A stretch of 64,000 bases of DNA from Marinomonas sp. UCMA 3892 (GCF_012726345.1 NZ_PTXN01000002.1:434001-498000); one strand, 5' to 3'; positions 8,975 through 17,526 are shown, counted from the stretch's first letter. The notes: a model not told the origin generated them from the sequence alone. Translations and numbers: made by a program.

Positions 8975-9010
8975 ATATCAAATAAGTTGTTAGTAATACC
9001 TTGGAGGTAT
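8975..9010. promoter_or_regulatory. CatR/BenM-type operator between dctP and catR
   Basis: ATAC-N7-GTAT at 8996-9010, overlapping the ribosome-binding site and first possible start of the LysR gene, plus the conserved half at 8975-8995 facing dctP. It matches 7641-7676 at 29 of 36 positions. The geometry (strong dyad distal, activation half proximal) points to activation of dctP and autorepression of the regulator. A TTG triplet directly follows the block toward the target gene in both copies. Confidence 0.8.
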
Positions 9011-9011
9011 G

Positions 9012-9914
9012 ATGGAGTTAAGACATCTACGTTATTTCTGCGCTGTTGCCGAGGAGAAAAACCTAACCCGTGCTGCTGAAAAGCTCTTTATTGCTCAACC
9101 GCCATTAACAAGACAGATAAAGCAGTTGGAAGAAGATGTTGGTGCGCAACTTTTCGATCGTCACTCTAGAGGATTAACACTGACCCCTGCGGGAAAATAC
9201 TTTTGGGAACAAGCAAAACAAATGCTAGCCAAAGCCGATATGGTTATTGAAAATACCCGCCGCATAGCTGAAGAGCAAAAAGCAGTATTCAGTATTGGAT
9301 TTGTACCTTCGGTATTTTATGGTCAATTGCCGTCACTGGTTAGGGATTTACGCCAACAAACTAACGCGAATATTTTTCTGCACGATCTAAAAACAGGCGA
9401 ACAAATCGAAGCGTTAAAGACAGGTAAAATTGACATTGGTTTTGGACGCTTAATAATCCCTGATGAACAAGTTGAACAGACCATCTTGTTCCAAGAACCC
9501 TTGTTAGTTGCATTACATGTCGGGCACCCGCTCCTTAAAAAAGGGGAACCGACTCTGGAAGAACTAGCGAAGATGCCAATGATCTTGTATCCGGCAGGCC
9601 AAGCTGCCACTCCTACCTTCGCGGACATTTGCACTTCCTTGTTTACCAGCCGAGGACTAACAACCAAGGTGACTCAACAGGTAAATGACCTGCAAACAGC
9701 GTTGGGATTAGTTGCTTCTGAAATGGGATTTGCTCTGGTGTCCGAACAAGTAAGGCATTTTGGACGAGATGATGTTGTATTCATTCCTTTGCAGGATAAA
9801 TCCATCACCTGTCCAGTTATTCTTAGTCGTAGAAAAGAGCCTATGGACTCCATTACAGCGCTGGCCGTTAAGATCCTCAAAAATCTGGTTGTGAATCATC
9901 AAAACAGTTTATGA
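9012..9914 (+). CDS. catR: LysR-family regulator, CatR/BenM/CatM type
   Basis: 300 residues from the ATG at 9012 (MELRHLRYFCAVAEE); an ATG directly before it sits only one base from GGAGG and is less likely. The N-terminus (MELRHLRYF, NLTRAAEKLFIAQPPLTRQIKQLEEDVG) is typical of the CatR/BenM group, followed by an effector domain. Family members respond to cis,cis-muconate and/or benzoate and activate cat genes. Matching ATAC-N7-GTAT operators stand at its own start and before catB. The name is by family and context; CatM or BenM would be equivalent. Confidence 0.85.
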   Translation: MELRHLRYFCAVAEEKNLTRAAEKLFIAQPPLTRQIKQLEEDVGAQLFDRHSRGLTLTPAGKYFWEQAKQMLAKADMVIENTRRIAEEQKAVFSIGFVPSVFYGQLPSLVRDLRQQTNANIFLHDLKTGEQIEALKTGKIDIGFGRLIIPDEQVEQTILFQEPLLVALHVGHPLLKKGEPTLEELAKMPMILYPAGQAATPTFADICTSLFTSRGLTTKVTQQVNDLQTALGLVASEMGFALVSEQVRHFGRDDVVFIPLQDKSITCPVILSRRKEPMDSITALAVKILKNLVVNHQNSL

Positions 9915-9933
9915 CTATTAATGAAGACCGAGA

Positions 9934-10749
9934 TTATTTGGTGTGCAAACGAATTTGTTCTGCTACTTCTCGCAGCACAGGTAAGTATTCTTCTACCAAA
10001 GTTTGGTGACTGACTCGCGATGCATTAGTACTGAGATTAATCGCCCCAAGCAAGGATCCATCAAACGTGAATGCTGGAACAGCCAACGAACGTAGACCAA
10101 GATCTAGCTCCTGATCAACTATGCAGAAATTCTGTTCAGCGACTTGTTTAAGCATCTGCTCAAAAACAGGCTTATCGACAATACTAAGCTGAGTAAACGC
10201 CTCAAGAGAAACATTTTTGAGCCATTCTTTTTGTTCTTCTGGTGGCAACTTAGCAACCAACATACGACCCATAGAAGTATAAGCAGCAGGCAATCGTGTT
10301 CCAGCACTTAAAGCTATCGACATCAAACGATGGGCTGCTGGCGAACGAACCACATACATGATGTCTTGTTGATCAAGCACGGCAAGAGACGAAGATTCCC
10401 CCAGCTGTGCGGTGATGTCATGCAGATAATGCTCAACCACATTGAGATGATCATTACTGGCATTATAGGCGTAGCTGAGCGCCAACACTTTAGGCGTTAA
10501 CGTAAACTGTCGCCCTTCCCGCTTAATGTATCCAAGCGCATGCAGGGTTAACAAAAAACGTCGAGCTTTTGCTCTGTCCATTCCTGTTTGCTCAGCCACT
10601 TCCGACAGCGTCATTTCCTTATGCTGTGGATCAAATGCCATGATGACATCCAGTCCTGACGCCAATGCACCTACATAATCTCTATGGTCCGGTGACAGCT
10701 TTTCCTCATTCATACCCAGTTTACTCATTGCCATTAATAACCCCGCCAT
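9934..10749 (-). CDS. IclR-family regulator, PcaU/PcaR/PobR type
   Basis: 271 residues. An N-terminal winged HTH (about 35-85; TLSEVAEQTGMDRAKARRFLLTLHALGYI) precedes an IclR effector domain with GTRLPAAYTSMGRMLVAKL and an ADxxLGLRSLAVP-like segment (DQELDLGLRSLAVPAF). This N-terminal style is that of the PcaU/PcaR/PobR subgroup that senses beta-ketoadipate, protocatechuate or 4-hydroxybenzoate. It is divergent from catIJ-pcaFD. The upstream ATG is used here, but the ATG at 10734 has a better GGGG-containing leader. Predicted effector: beta-ketoadipate (inference). Confidence 0.85.
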   Translation of the reverse strand: MAGLLMAMSKLGMNEEKLSPDHRDYVGALASGLDVIMAFDPQHKEMTLSEVAEQTGMDRAKARRFLLTLHALGYIKREGRQFTLTPKVLALSYAYNASNDHLNVVEHYLHDITAQLGESSSLAVLDQQDIMYVVRSPAAHRLMSIALSAGTRLPAAYTSMGRMLVAKLPPEEQKEWLKNVSLEAFTQLSIVDKPVFEQMLKQVAEQNFCIVDQELDLGLRSLAVPAFTFDGSLLGAINLSTNASRVSHQTLVEEYLPVLREVAEQIRLHTK

Positions 10750-10845
10750 TATTTATGATTCGTTACAGGCTAGCTAGAGGGAAGAGACTTTTCCTCACAT
10801 TTTTTATCTAAATACGGATAAAAAAAACAAATACAAAATTTTGAC

Positions 10846-10875
10846 TTGACCATTAATCCTAGATTGATCTATCTT
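10846..10875 (+). promoter_or_regulatory. Predicted catI promoter
   Basis: TTGACC (10846-10851) and TATCTT (10870-10875) with 18-bp spacing; an alternative -35 is TTGACT at 10841. It lies directly upstream of the IclR-type operator repeats. Confidence 0.45.
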
Positions 10876-10908
10876 GTTCGTATTGCAAACTTAAATTCGT
10901 ATAACGAA
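10876..10908 (+). promoter_or_regulatory. PcaU-like operator before catI
   Basis: A direct repeat GTTCGTATTG (10876-10885) is followed by a palindrome with TTCGT/ACGAA arms and a 3-base centre (10896-10908). The matching half-sites start about two helical turns apart. A palindrome plus one extra direct repeat is the described site layout for PcaU/PobR-type IclR proteins. The likely binder is the divergent IclR regulator. Confidence 0.65.
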
Positions 10909-10919
10909 CAGGATACATT

Positions 10920-11735
10920 ATGACGAAGTTTATGACACTTAAAGACGCTGTCGCTACTTATGTAAAAGATGGTGACTCCATTGCACTTGAAGGCTTCACA
11001 CACCTAATCCCCTTCGCCGCAGGGCACGAAATTATTCGTCAAAAGCGACGTAACTTGTCTCTCATTCGTATGACACCAGATCTTATCTATGACCAATTGG
11101 TAGGCGCGGGCTGTGTTCGAAAATTAACTTTTTCTTGGGGCGGAAACCCTGGTGTTGGATCGCTTCATCGGGTTCGTGATGCCATAGAAAATGATTACCC
11201 TTGCGCGCTAGAAACGGTTGAACACAGTCATGCAGCTATGGCGAATGCATATGAAGCTGGCGCAGCAGGTCTGCCATTGGCCGTTTTTCGCGGTTACGTG
11301 GGCAGTGAGTTACCACTCGTCAACAAAGAAATTGCATCCATAATTTGCCCTTTTACTGGCGAGCAGTTAGCAGCCATTCCCGCCATTAAACCTGATGTGG
11401 GTATTATTCATGCGCAAAAAGCTGATCGCGCAGGCAATGTACTTATCGAAGGAATTATTGGTGTTCAAAAAGAAGTTGTTCTATCAGCCAAACGCAGCAT
11501 TGTCACTGTAGAAGAAATTGTCGATAACTTGGAAGTCACGCCAAACGCTTGCGTCTTACCAGCATGGACAATTGACGCTATTGCTGTTGCACCAGAAGGC
11601 GCGAAACCTTCTTATACGCTTGGCTATTACGACCGAGACAACAACTATTACAAACAATGGGACAACATCAGTCGCGACAGAGACAGCTTCAACCAATGGT
11701 TAGAATCCCATGTGTTTGGCCAAGGAGATGTTTAA
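10920..11735 (+). CDS. catI: 3-oxoadipate CoA-transferase, alpha subunit (CatI type)
   Basis: 271 residues. Class I CoA-transferase alpha subunit of the glutaconate-CoA-transferase-like CatI kind rather than the shorter SCOT-like PcaI (about 230 residues). Recognisable segments are ALEGFTHLIPFAAGHEIIR, TPDLIYDQL, KLTFSWGGNPGVGSLHR, ICPFTGEQL and GVQKEVVLSAKR. With CatJ it moves CoA from succinyl-CoA to beta-ketoadipate. It is first in catI-catJ-pcaF-pcaD. An AGGA ribosome-binding sequence lies 7 bases before the ATG. Confidence 0.93.
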   Translation: MTKFMTLKDAVATYVKDGDSIALEGFTHLIPFAAGHEIIRQKRRNLSLIRMTPDLIYDQLVGAGCVRKLTFSWGGNPGVGSLHRVRDAIENDYPCALETVEHSHAAMANAYEAGAAGLPLAVFRGYVGSELPLVNKEIASIICPFTGEQLAAIPAIKPDVGIIHAQKADRAGNVLIEGIIGVQKEVVLSAKRSIVTVEEIVDNLEVTPNACVLPAWTIDAIAVAPEGAKPSYTLGYYDRDNNYYKQWDNISRDRDSFNQWLESHVFGQGDV

Positions 11736-11736
11736 T

Positions 11737-12570
11737 ATGACAACACATAACGATACGACTCAATATACTTCTGCTGAAATGATGACCATCACAGCAGCAC
11801 GCGCCTTGACTAATAATATGACCTGCTTTGTGGGGATTGGTTTACCTAGCGAAGCCGCTAACGTAGCACGTTTGACTCATGCTCCTGATGTTACCTTGAT
11901 TTACGAATCTGGCACTTTGCAAACCAAACCGGATGTGTTGCCTTTGTCCATTGGCGATGGTGAACTGTGTGAGTCTGCTCTCACCACCGTATCCGTGCCA
12001 GAAATGTTCCGTTATTGGCTACAAGGTGGCCACATCGATGTTGGCTTTTTAGGGACAGCACAGATCGACCGTTTTGCTAATTTGAATACCACGGTTATTG
12101 CAGCTAATCACCCTGAAGGCGGCAAAAACGGCGCTCACAGTTATGCAAATCCAAGAGTCCGTTTACCGGGTGGTGGCGGTGCGCCGGAAATTTCTACCAA
12201 TGCCAAAGAAGTCTTTATTACAGTTAAGCACTCAAAACGTACCTTTGTAAAAGATGTGGATTTCATCACTACAATTGGTTTTGGCCGTGATGGCAAGGGC
12301 AGAGATAATTTACCAAATATCGGTCGTGGCCCAAGCGTGGTTATTACGGATTTATGTATTTTAAAACCTGACCCAACGACCAAAGAGCTGATTGTCACCA
12401 GCTTGCATCCAGGTACAACAAAAGAAGACGTCATTGAAGCAACTGGCTGGGAAATTAAATTCGCCGATGCGCTTGAAACCACTCCAATGCCAAGCGAAAA
12501 AGAACTGCACGTATTACGCGAATTAAAAGCACGAACTGAAAAAGCACACAGTGCCCAGGAGGCAATATGA
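11737..12570 (+). CDS. catJ: 3-oxoadipate CoA-transferase, beta subunit (CatJ type)
   Basis: 277 residues from the ATG at 11737, one base after the catI stop and 10 or so bases after AAGGAG; a longer in-frame start inside catI is unlikely. Segments typical of CatJ/GctB are FVGIGLPSEAANVAR, LIYESGTL (candidate catalytic Glu), GGHIDVGFLGTAQID, RLPGGGGAPEI and TSLHPGTTKEDV. It pairs with CatI for beta-ketoadipate activation. Its end overlaps pcaF by four bases (ATGA), giving translational coupling. Confidence 0.93.
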   Translation: MTTHNDTTQYTSAEMMTITAARALTNNMTCFVGIGLPSEAANVARLTHAPDVTLIYESGTLQTKPDVLPLSIGDGELCESALTTVSVPEMFRYWLQGGHIDVGFLGTAQIDRFANLNTTVIAANHPEGGKNGAHSYANPRVRLPGGGGAPEISTNAKEVFITVKHSKRTFVKDVDFITTIGFGRDGKGRDNLPNIGRGPSVVITDLCILKPDPTTKELIVTSLHPGTTKEDVIEATGWEIKFADALETTPMPSEKELHVLRELKARTEKAHSAQEAI

Positions 12571-13778
12571 GCTCTGTTTACATCTGTCACCCTAAACGCT
12601 CAGCCGTTGGCCGTTATGCAGGCTCCCTTGCGGCCGTTCGCCCAGACGACATGTTAGCTCAAGTCATTCAAGCGGTGCTAAGTGATGCACCAGATCTTGA
12701 TCCAGCGGCCATTGACGATGCTATTTTTGGTTGTGCCAATCAATCAGGTGAAGACAATCGTAACGTGGCGCGCATGGCTACGCTACTTTCTGGCATGCCT
12801 TATAGCGTGTCTGCCACAACGATGAACCGTTTATGCGGATCAGGTATGGATGCTGTTGGTACCGCATTTCGAGCCATTCAAGCCGGTGAAGCTGAATTAA
12901 TATTGGCTGGCGGCGTTGAGTCCATGTCTCGTGCTCCATTTGTTATGGGCAAACCAAGCGCAGCGTTTGATAGACAGCAGACATTAGAAGACACCACTAT
13001 GGGCTGGCGTTTTATTAATCCAGTCTTAAAGTCATTGTATGGCACTGAATCCATGCCTGAAACGGCGGAAAACATTGCTGAGCGCTACAAAATAACGCGC
13101 CAACAACAAGATTTATTCGCTTTGCGTTCTCAACAAAAAGCCAAAGAGGCACAAGATGAAGGCCGCTTCGCCGAAGAAATAACCCCGATTACGATCAAGC
13201 CAAAACGTGGTAATCCAATCATCGTCGATCAAGACGAGCATTTGCGTCCTGATACCACCTTGGAAGATTTAGCAAAACTCAGAGCGCCGTTTCGAGACAA
13301 TGGCTCAGTAACAGCAGGCAATGCATCCGGTATAAACGACGGTGCTGCTGCAATGTTGATTGCCAGTAAAGCAGCGGTCGAGAAACACAAACTAGAACCT
13401 TTAGCGAAAATTATTGGTATGGCAACGGCTGGCGTTGAACCGACAGTGATGGGCATGGGACCTGTTCCCGCCGTACAAAAATTGCTAAAACGCACTGGCC
13501 TTACTCTTGCCGACATGGATGTGATCGAATTAAATGAAGCCTTTGCGGTACAAGGGTTAGCTTGTATACAAGAGTTGGGACTTTCACCGGAAGATGCACG
13601 CATTAACCCAAATGGCGGCGCGATTGCCCTTGGGCATCCATTAGGTATGTCAGGTGCTCGTCTATTACAATCCGCCGCTATGCAGTTAAAACGCACAGGC
13701 GGACGCTATGCTATTTGCACCATGTGTATTGGCGTCGGACAAGGCATTGCCATGCTAATCGAACGGAGCGATATTTAA
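12567..13778 (+). CDS. pcaF: Beta-ketoadipyl-CoA thiolase
   Basis: 403 residues. Thiolase with nucleophilic Cys in NRLCGSGMDAVG (about residue 91), His in GHPLGMSGARL, and the second Cys in CTMCIGVGQG. The early segment AAIDDAIFGCANQSGEDNRNVARMA is characteristic of PcaF/PaaJ thiolases. It cleaves beta-ketoadipyl-CoA to succinyl-CoA and acetyl-CoA. It is tightly coupled to catJ (ATGA overlap) and pcaD (TAATG overlap). Confidence 0.95.
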   Translation: MSSVYICHPKRSAVGRYAGSLAAVRPDDMLAQVIQAVLSDAPDLDPAAIDDAIFGCANQSGEDNRNVARMATLLSGMPYSVSATTMNRLCGSGMDAVGTAFRAIQAGEAELILAGGVESMSRAPFVMGKPSAAFDRQQTLEDTTMGWRFINPVLKSLYGTESMPETAENIAERYKITRQQQDLFALRSQQKAKEAQDEGRFAEEITPITIKPKRGNPIIVDQDEHLRPDTTLEDLAKLRAPFRDNGSVTAGNASGINDGAAAMLIASKAAVEKHKLEPLAKIIGMATAGVEPTVMGMGPVPAVQKLLKRTGLTLADMDVIELNEAFAVQGLACIQELGLSPEDARINPNGGAIALGHPLGMSGARLLQSAAMQLKRTGGRYAICTMCIGVGQGIAMLIERSDI

Positions 13779-14548
13779 TGAAGAAGCTATTTTTTACACT
13801 TGAAGGCGATAGTAATAAGCCCACTATCGTGCTTGGTCACCCTTTGGGAATGAACAGCCGAGTTTGGGATGGTGTTGTTCCAGAGTTATTGAAACAGTTT
13901 CGCGTTATTCGCTGGGATCTTCCTGGACACGGACTAAGCCCTGCCCTTGATTCAAATTCTTCACCATTAACAGCGAATGCTTTGGTTGATCCATTAATTG
14001 AAAAATGCGATGAACTTGGTATTAAGCAGTTTCACTATGTGGGTACATCCATTGGCGGCATGATTGGTCAACAATTAGTGACTCAATATCCTGAGCGTTT
14101 ATTGAGTGCGACCTTAACCAATACTGGGGCAAAAATTGGCAGCAAAGATGCGTGGCTAACCCGCCAACAGGACGTTATGGCATTGGGGTTGAAGAGTATG
14201 GCTGCAACCTTAGTATTACGTTGGTTTAGTGAGCACAGCATGCAAAATAAACCTGCTTTGGCAAGCTACTGGCAAGAACAGCTCGCCAACGTCGATGACT
14301 TCAGCTACGGCGCACTCTGTGCTTGGCTTGGTAATATGGATCTCACCGATACATTGGGGCCAAGTTCACTACCGATACAATTAATCTGTGGTGAAAAAGA
14401 CGTCGCAACGACGCCAGAGCTGATGGGAACTCTCGCTTCGTTGCTACAAGTCGACAAGCTAGAAGTTATCAATCAGATTGGTCATGTTCCATCAGTGGAA
14501 TCGCCAGATCAACTCACCAGTCTACTTAAAAACTTTATCTCTCAGTAA
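13778..14548 (+). CDS. pcaD: 3-oxoadipate enol-lactonase
   Basis: 256 residues from the ATG at 13778, overlapping the pcaF stop by one base (TAATG); an upstream in-frame start inside pcaF is not credible. Alpha/beta hydrolase with nucleophile elbow GTSIGGMIG, the Asp region GEKDVATT and the His in GHVPSVE. The N-terminal HPLGMNSRVWDGVVPEL and WDLPGHGLS are typical of PcaD. It opens the enol-lactone to beta-ketoadipate, joining CatC to CatIJ. It is last in the operon. Confidence 0.94.
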   Translation: MKKLFFTLEGDSNKPTIVLGHPLGMNSRVWDGVVPELLKQFRVIRWDLPGHGLSPALDSNSSPLTANALVDPLIEKCDELGIKQFHYVGTSIGGMIGQQLVTQYPERLLSATLTNTGAKIGSKDAWLTRQQDVMALGLKSMAATLVLRWFSEHSMQNKPALASYWQEQLANVDDFSYGALCAWLGNMDLTDTLGPSSLPIQLICGEKDVATTPELMGTLASLLQVDKLEVINQIGHVPSVESPDQLTSLLKNFISQ

Positions 14549-14572
14549 CCTACTCTGCGTGATCCATGCTTC

Positions 14573-14605
14573 AGCTTAAGAGCGTTAGGATAATGCTCTT
14601 AAGCT
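14573..14605 (+). other. Hairpin after pcaD
   Basis: Perfect 11-bp stem (14573-14583 with 14595-14605; AGCTTAAGAGC / GCTCTTAAGCT) with an 11-base loop. There is no clear T run after it, so it may be a weak or factor-assisted terminator, or an RNA-stabilising 3' structure. Confidence 0.6.
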
Positions 14606-14796
14606 AATAAATGATTACCACTATAAGCTTTTACGGCTGCTGTGCACGCCAATAAAGTGTTAAAAATAAACTCGAAATACTCATTTATAACTCGTTAAGA
14701 AACTAAAAATATTGACTGAAAATTAGGCGTTGCCAGCCTCACAAAGTTCACCTAATATAAACAAACTAATAATAATTACAAAAATGGTCGTCAACT

Positions 14797-15759
14797 ATGT
14801 TTACTAATGCCCTAAGCAATGCAGTTATTTTTAATCAGGCTCATCCGCTAGAAGTATCAGATTACATAAACAGCCACATTGGACATCATACTTTGCTGTC
14901 TGAGTCTGTTAAGGATTCAGATGAATTCTGCTCTCAACTAAAACATCGAGATTTTGCCGAATTAGGATTATCTTCAATCCATTATGGTAACGAAGTTAAA
15001 ATTCACTGTGCTGATTTAAATGACATTTACCACTTTCAAGTCGTCACTCATGGTCAATGTTGCTGGCAATTTGAAGAAGAGTCTTTATTGCTAAAGCCAG
15101 GCCAAGCTTTGATGATGAATCCACACGAAAAAATGGATATTTCATATTCAGCAGATTGTGAAAAAATCATTGTCAAAGTTCCACAAGCCTTTATCAGAGA
15201 TTTGTGTCTGGAGCAAAACAGGGTTATTTCAAGCGCTGGAATTTTATTTGAAAGGAAGGTTATTGAATTAGATAAGTCTTTGGGGTTTCTTAGCTTGATG
15301 GGAGCTATTTTACACGAAGCAAATGACGCTGAGCTCGATTTATTGCAAATGCAATTACCTTATCGCGACCTACTTATTCGCAAGCTATTTCAACAATTCG
15401 ACAATAATACCCCTGCCATCTTAGACTCAGACTTGAACGATCGCAATTTCAATGCATTACTCAAATATATTGAAGAAAATATCAAAGAGGATATTGATGT
15501 AGAAGAGTTAGCTAATGTGGCCCATATCAGTATCCGAAAAGTCTACAACCTATTCGCCAAGCACTACCACATCACTCCAAAAGTCTTCATCAAGCAATCT
15601 AAGCTTAAACACTTAAGAAAAGAAATTATCATGAATAGTGACATACGTAACGTCACAGAGATTGCGCTGGATTATGGTTTTTCCCACCTTGGACGCTTTT
15701 CGTCTGATTACCGAAAAATGTTCGCAGAATTGCCTTCGGAAACACTAAAGCGTCGATAA
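14797..15759 (+). CDS. benR: AraC/XylS-family regulator, BenR type
   Basis: 320 residues, the length of XylS. An N-terminal effector domain (about 1-205) precedes a C-terminal double HTH (about 215-315). Hallmarks shared with XylS/BenR are HPLEVSDYINSHIGHHTL near the N-terminus, SADCEKIIVKVP, and the C-terminal EIALDYGFSHLGRFSSDYR and ELPSETLKR. The family is activated by benzoate. Two matching TGCA-N6-GGNTA operators occur, before benA and before the ABC importer. There is no strong ribosome-binding sequence at this start. Confidence 0.9.
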   Translation: MFTNALSNAVIFNQAHPLEVSDYINSHIGHHTLLSESVKDSDEFCSQLKHRDFAELGLSSIHYGNEVKIHCADLNDIYHFQVVTHGQCCWQFEEESLLLKPGQALMMNPHEKMDISYSADCEKIIVKVPQAFIRDLCLEQNRVISSAGILFERKVIELDKSLGFLSLMGAILHEANDAELDLLQMQLPYRDLLIRKLFQQFDNNTPAILDSDLNDRNFNALLKYIEENIKEDIDVEELANVAHISIRKVYNLFAKHYHITPKVFIKQSKLKHLRKEIIMNSDIRNVTEIALDYGFSHLGRFSSDYRKMFAELPSETLKRR

Positions 15760-15766
15760 ATAAAAT

Positions 15767-15798
15767 CCGTGGATAAGGAAGGGATTTCCATTCCACGG
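15767..15798. terminator. Probable bidirectional terminator between benR and IclR gene
   Basis: CCGTGGA (15767-15773) pairs with TCCACGG (15792-15798), with an inner GGAA/TTCC pairing. The minus-strand exit is T-rich (ATTTTATTT). It lies between convergent genes. Confidence 0.6.
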
Positions 15799-15810
15799 CA
15801 AAAAAAGGGG

Positions 15811-16620
15811 TTAAAAAGAAGCTCCACCACATATTTCTTCAGTCACTTTATTCGCGTACTCTTTGACCAATCTTGGGTATAAGCTATTTACTTTAGTGCA
15901 ACAGTCATTAGCCATTCCCATTAGGCTTATAACAGAAGAGACATTGCCATTGATATCATAAATACCACTACCAATTACATTGATATCCGGTAGGAAATCG
16001 CCAGAAAATGTACAAAGATTGCTTTCTTTGATTGCATCTAAATGTTCGTTAAAGGCTTCTTGATTCAGCGGCTTTCCCTGAAAGCGAGGTTTTGCAGGTA
16101 AATCGAAATAAAAGTCCTCAACCAGTTTTAATCGTCTAACCAAAGGCAGATTGGCTAAAAAAATACGCCCCGATACAGAAAAAAATGGCGAAAGTTCTGT
16201 GCCTAATCTCACATTCACTGCAATTTGCTGACTCGCATCTAACCATTTAATAACCAATGGCGCGTGACCATTCCAAATAGTCACAGACACTGTTTTATCC
16301 GTTTCTTCAGATAAACGCTCCACAGCTTCCAACGCTTGCTTGATTGGATCTATTTTTTTAATTGATGCAATGCCTAAGGTCAAACTGGCCTTTCCCAAAG
16401 CATATTGACTGCCATTTATTTGAGTGATGTATTCCATTCTCAATAGACTAACAAGATACTTATGCAAGCGGCTTGGTGAGTGAGACAGCTGATCAGATAA
16501 GCTTTTTAAAGTCGGAGGCTTAGGAGATTGAGCAATAATATTTAGAATTCTTAAACCAATTTCCAAAGAACCAATTCCTTGACGCGTACTATCTTGTTTT
16601 ATTTCCGTTGTCTCAGACAT
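15811..16620 (-). CDS. IclR-family transcriptional regulator
   Basis: 269 residues. A winged HTH (about 18-75; PPTLKSLSDQLSHSPSRLHKYLVSLLRMEYI) precedes an IclR effector domain (about 90-260) with VNVRLGTELSPFFSVSGRIFLANL and a degenerate C-terminal ligand region containing the unusual NDCCTKVNS. It is transcribed in the same direction as the ABC importer operon upstream, but a terminator lies between them. A role in controlling the importer or benzoate genes is plausible by position only. The effector is not recognisable. Confidence 0.82.
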   Translation of the reverse strand: MSETTEIKQDSTRQGIGSLEIGLRILNIIAQSPKPPTLKSLSDQLSHSPSRLHKYLVSLLRMEYITQINGSQYALGKASLTLGIASIKKIDPIKQALEAVERLSEETDKTVSVTIWNGHAPLVIKWLDASQQIAVNVRLGTELSPFFSVSGRIFLANLPLVRRLKLVEDFYFDLPAKPRFQGKPLNQEAFNEHLDAIKESNLCTFSGDFLPDINVIGSGIYDINGNVSSVISLMGMANDCCTKVNSLYPRLVKEYANKVTEEICGGASF

Positions 16621-16663
16621 CCGATATACACCTATAAAAACATAAAAGCAGTACTGTCATGAC

Positions 16664-16683
16664 AAAAAAGCGTGTAAACGCTT
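16664..16683 (-). terminator. Terminator after the ABC importer operon
   Basis: AAGCGT (16668-16673) and ACGCTT (16678-16683) form a short stem with a GTAA loop. On the minus strand a T run (16664-16669) follows. The stem is short but correctly placed. Confidence 0.6.
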
Positions 16684-16815
16684 GGCTCTAAGAGCCAGAG
16701 TCCCATAAATTAGATTACCGTTAATAGAACAATCTACAGCGCGTTCCTTGTCATGCGTAACTTAAACACATCAGTATAATCATATTGTCTGACTGACAGA
16801 AGACGGATAAAGCCA

Positions 16816-17526
16816 TTACACGCCTAAATAGCCTTCAACTTGGGCTAAGTTAGATTGTAGTTGCTCTGCGTCAAGGTTCATTACGACTTTCCCCTTCACA
16901 AGTACCACATGACGATCACAAAGCTTTTGCAAAACTTGAATGTTCTTGTCGACAATAATGGTCGATATACCGCTTTCTTTTATCGTGCGGATCACTTCCC
17001 AAATTTCTTTGCGAATGAGTGGCGCAAGCCCTTCTGTTGCTTCATCTAAAATCAACAATTCTGGGTTGGTCACTAGAGCTCGCCCTATCGCTAACATTTG
17101 CTGCTCACCACCAGATAATTGTGTGCCTAAATTTGAAAGTCGTTCTTTTAGACGTGGAAACGTATCAAGTACGCGATCATAGTCCCAAGTTTTTTCGCCT
17201 TGGTTATTCGCACGAGCTGCCACCTGCAAGTGCTCTTTAACCGTTAAGTTATGAAACATTCCTCGACCTTCTGGGACATAAGCAATGTCTCGTTTCATCC
17301 GCTGCCAAGTGGCTAAATTGGTAATGTTCTCACCCTTAAACGAAACCGTGCCGCTTCTAGGTGTCACTAGCCCCAAAATAGACTTCAAGGTGGTGGTTTT
17401 TCCCATGCCATTTCGCCCCATCAAACTAAGGGCTTGGCCTGAATCTAACGAAAAGCTAACACCGTGTAACACATGGCTTTCACCATACAAGCTATGAAGA
17501 CTTTTTACTTCCAATAGATTACTCAT
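16816..17526 (-). CDS. Branched-chain-type ABC importer ATPase (LivF-like)
   Basis: 236 residues from the ATG at 17526, preceded by GAGGTG and overlapping the upstream gene's stop by one base (TGATG). Walker A GRNGMGKTT, Q-loop region, signature LSGGEQQMLAIGRAL, and Walker B LLILDEATEGLAP (the LivF variant) are all present. It energises the importer encoded by the five-gene operon. Substrate by context: benzoate or a related aromatic acid rather than amino acids (inference from the BenR-type operator). Confidence 0.93.
   Translation of the reverse strand: MSNLLEVKSLHSLYGESHVLHGVSFSLDSGQALSLMGRNGMGKTTTLKSILGLVTPRSGTVSFKGENITNLATWQRMKRDIAYVPEGRGMFHNLTVKEHLQVAARANNQGEKTWDYDRVLDTFPRLKERLSNLGTQLSGGEQQMLAIGRALVTNPELLILDEATEGLAPLIRKEIWEVIRTIKESGISTIIVDKNIQVLQKLCDRHVVLVKGKVVMNLDAEQLQSNLAQVEGYLGV

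Noticed and set aside
12141..12590. 149-codon minus-strand frame inside catJ and pcaF
   Set aside because: Low-complexity Ser/Val/Pro-rich translation typical of the reverse of a coding frame; no independent evidence.
13229..13696. 155-codon minus-strand frame inside pcaF
   Set aside because: Its composition mirrors the conserved thiolase codons and it has no recognisable domain or ribosome-binding site; an antisense shadow.
16683..16697. TGGCTC/GAGCCA hairpin downstream of the ABC importer operon
   Set aside because: The loop is only about three bases and no T run follows on either strand; the neighbouring AAGCGT/ACGCTT hairpin with a T run is the better terminator.
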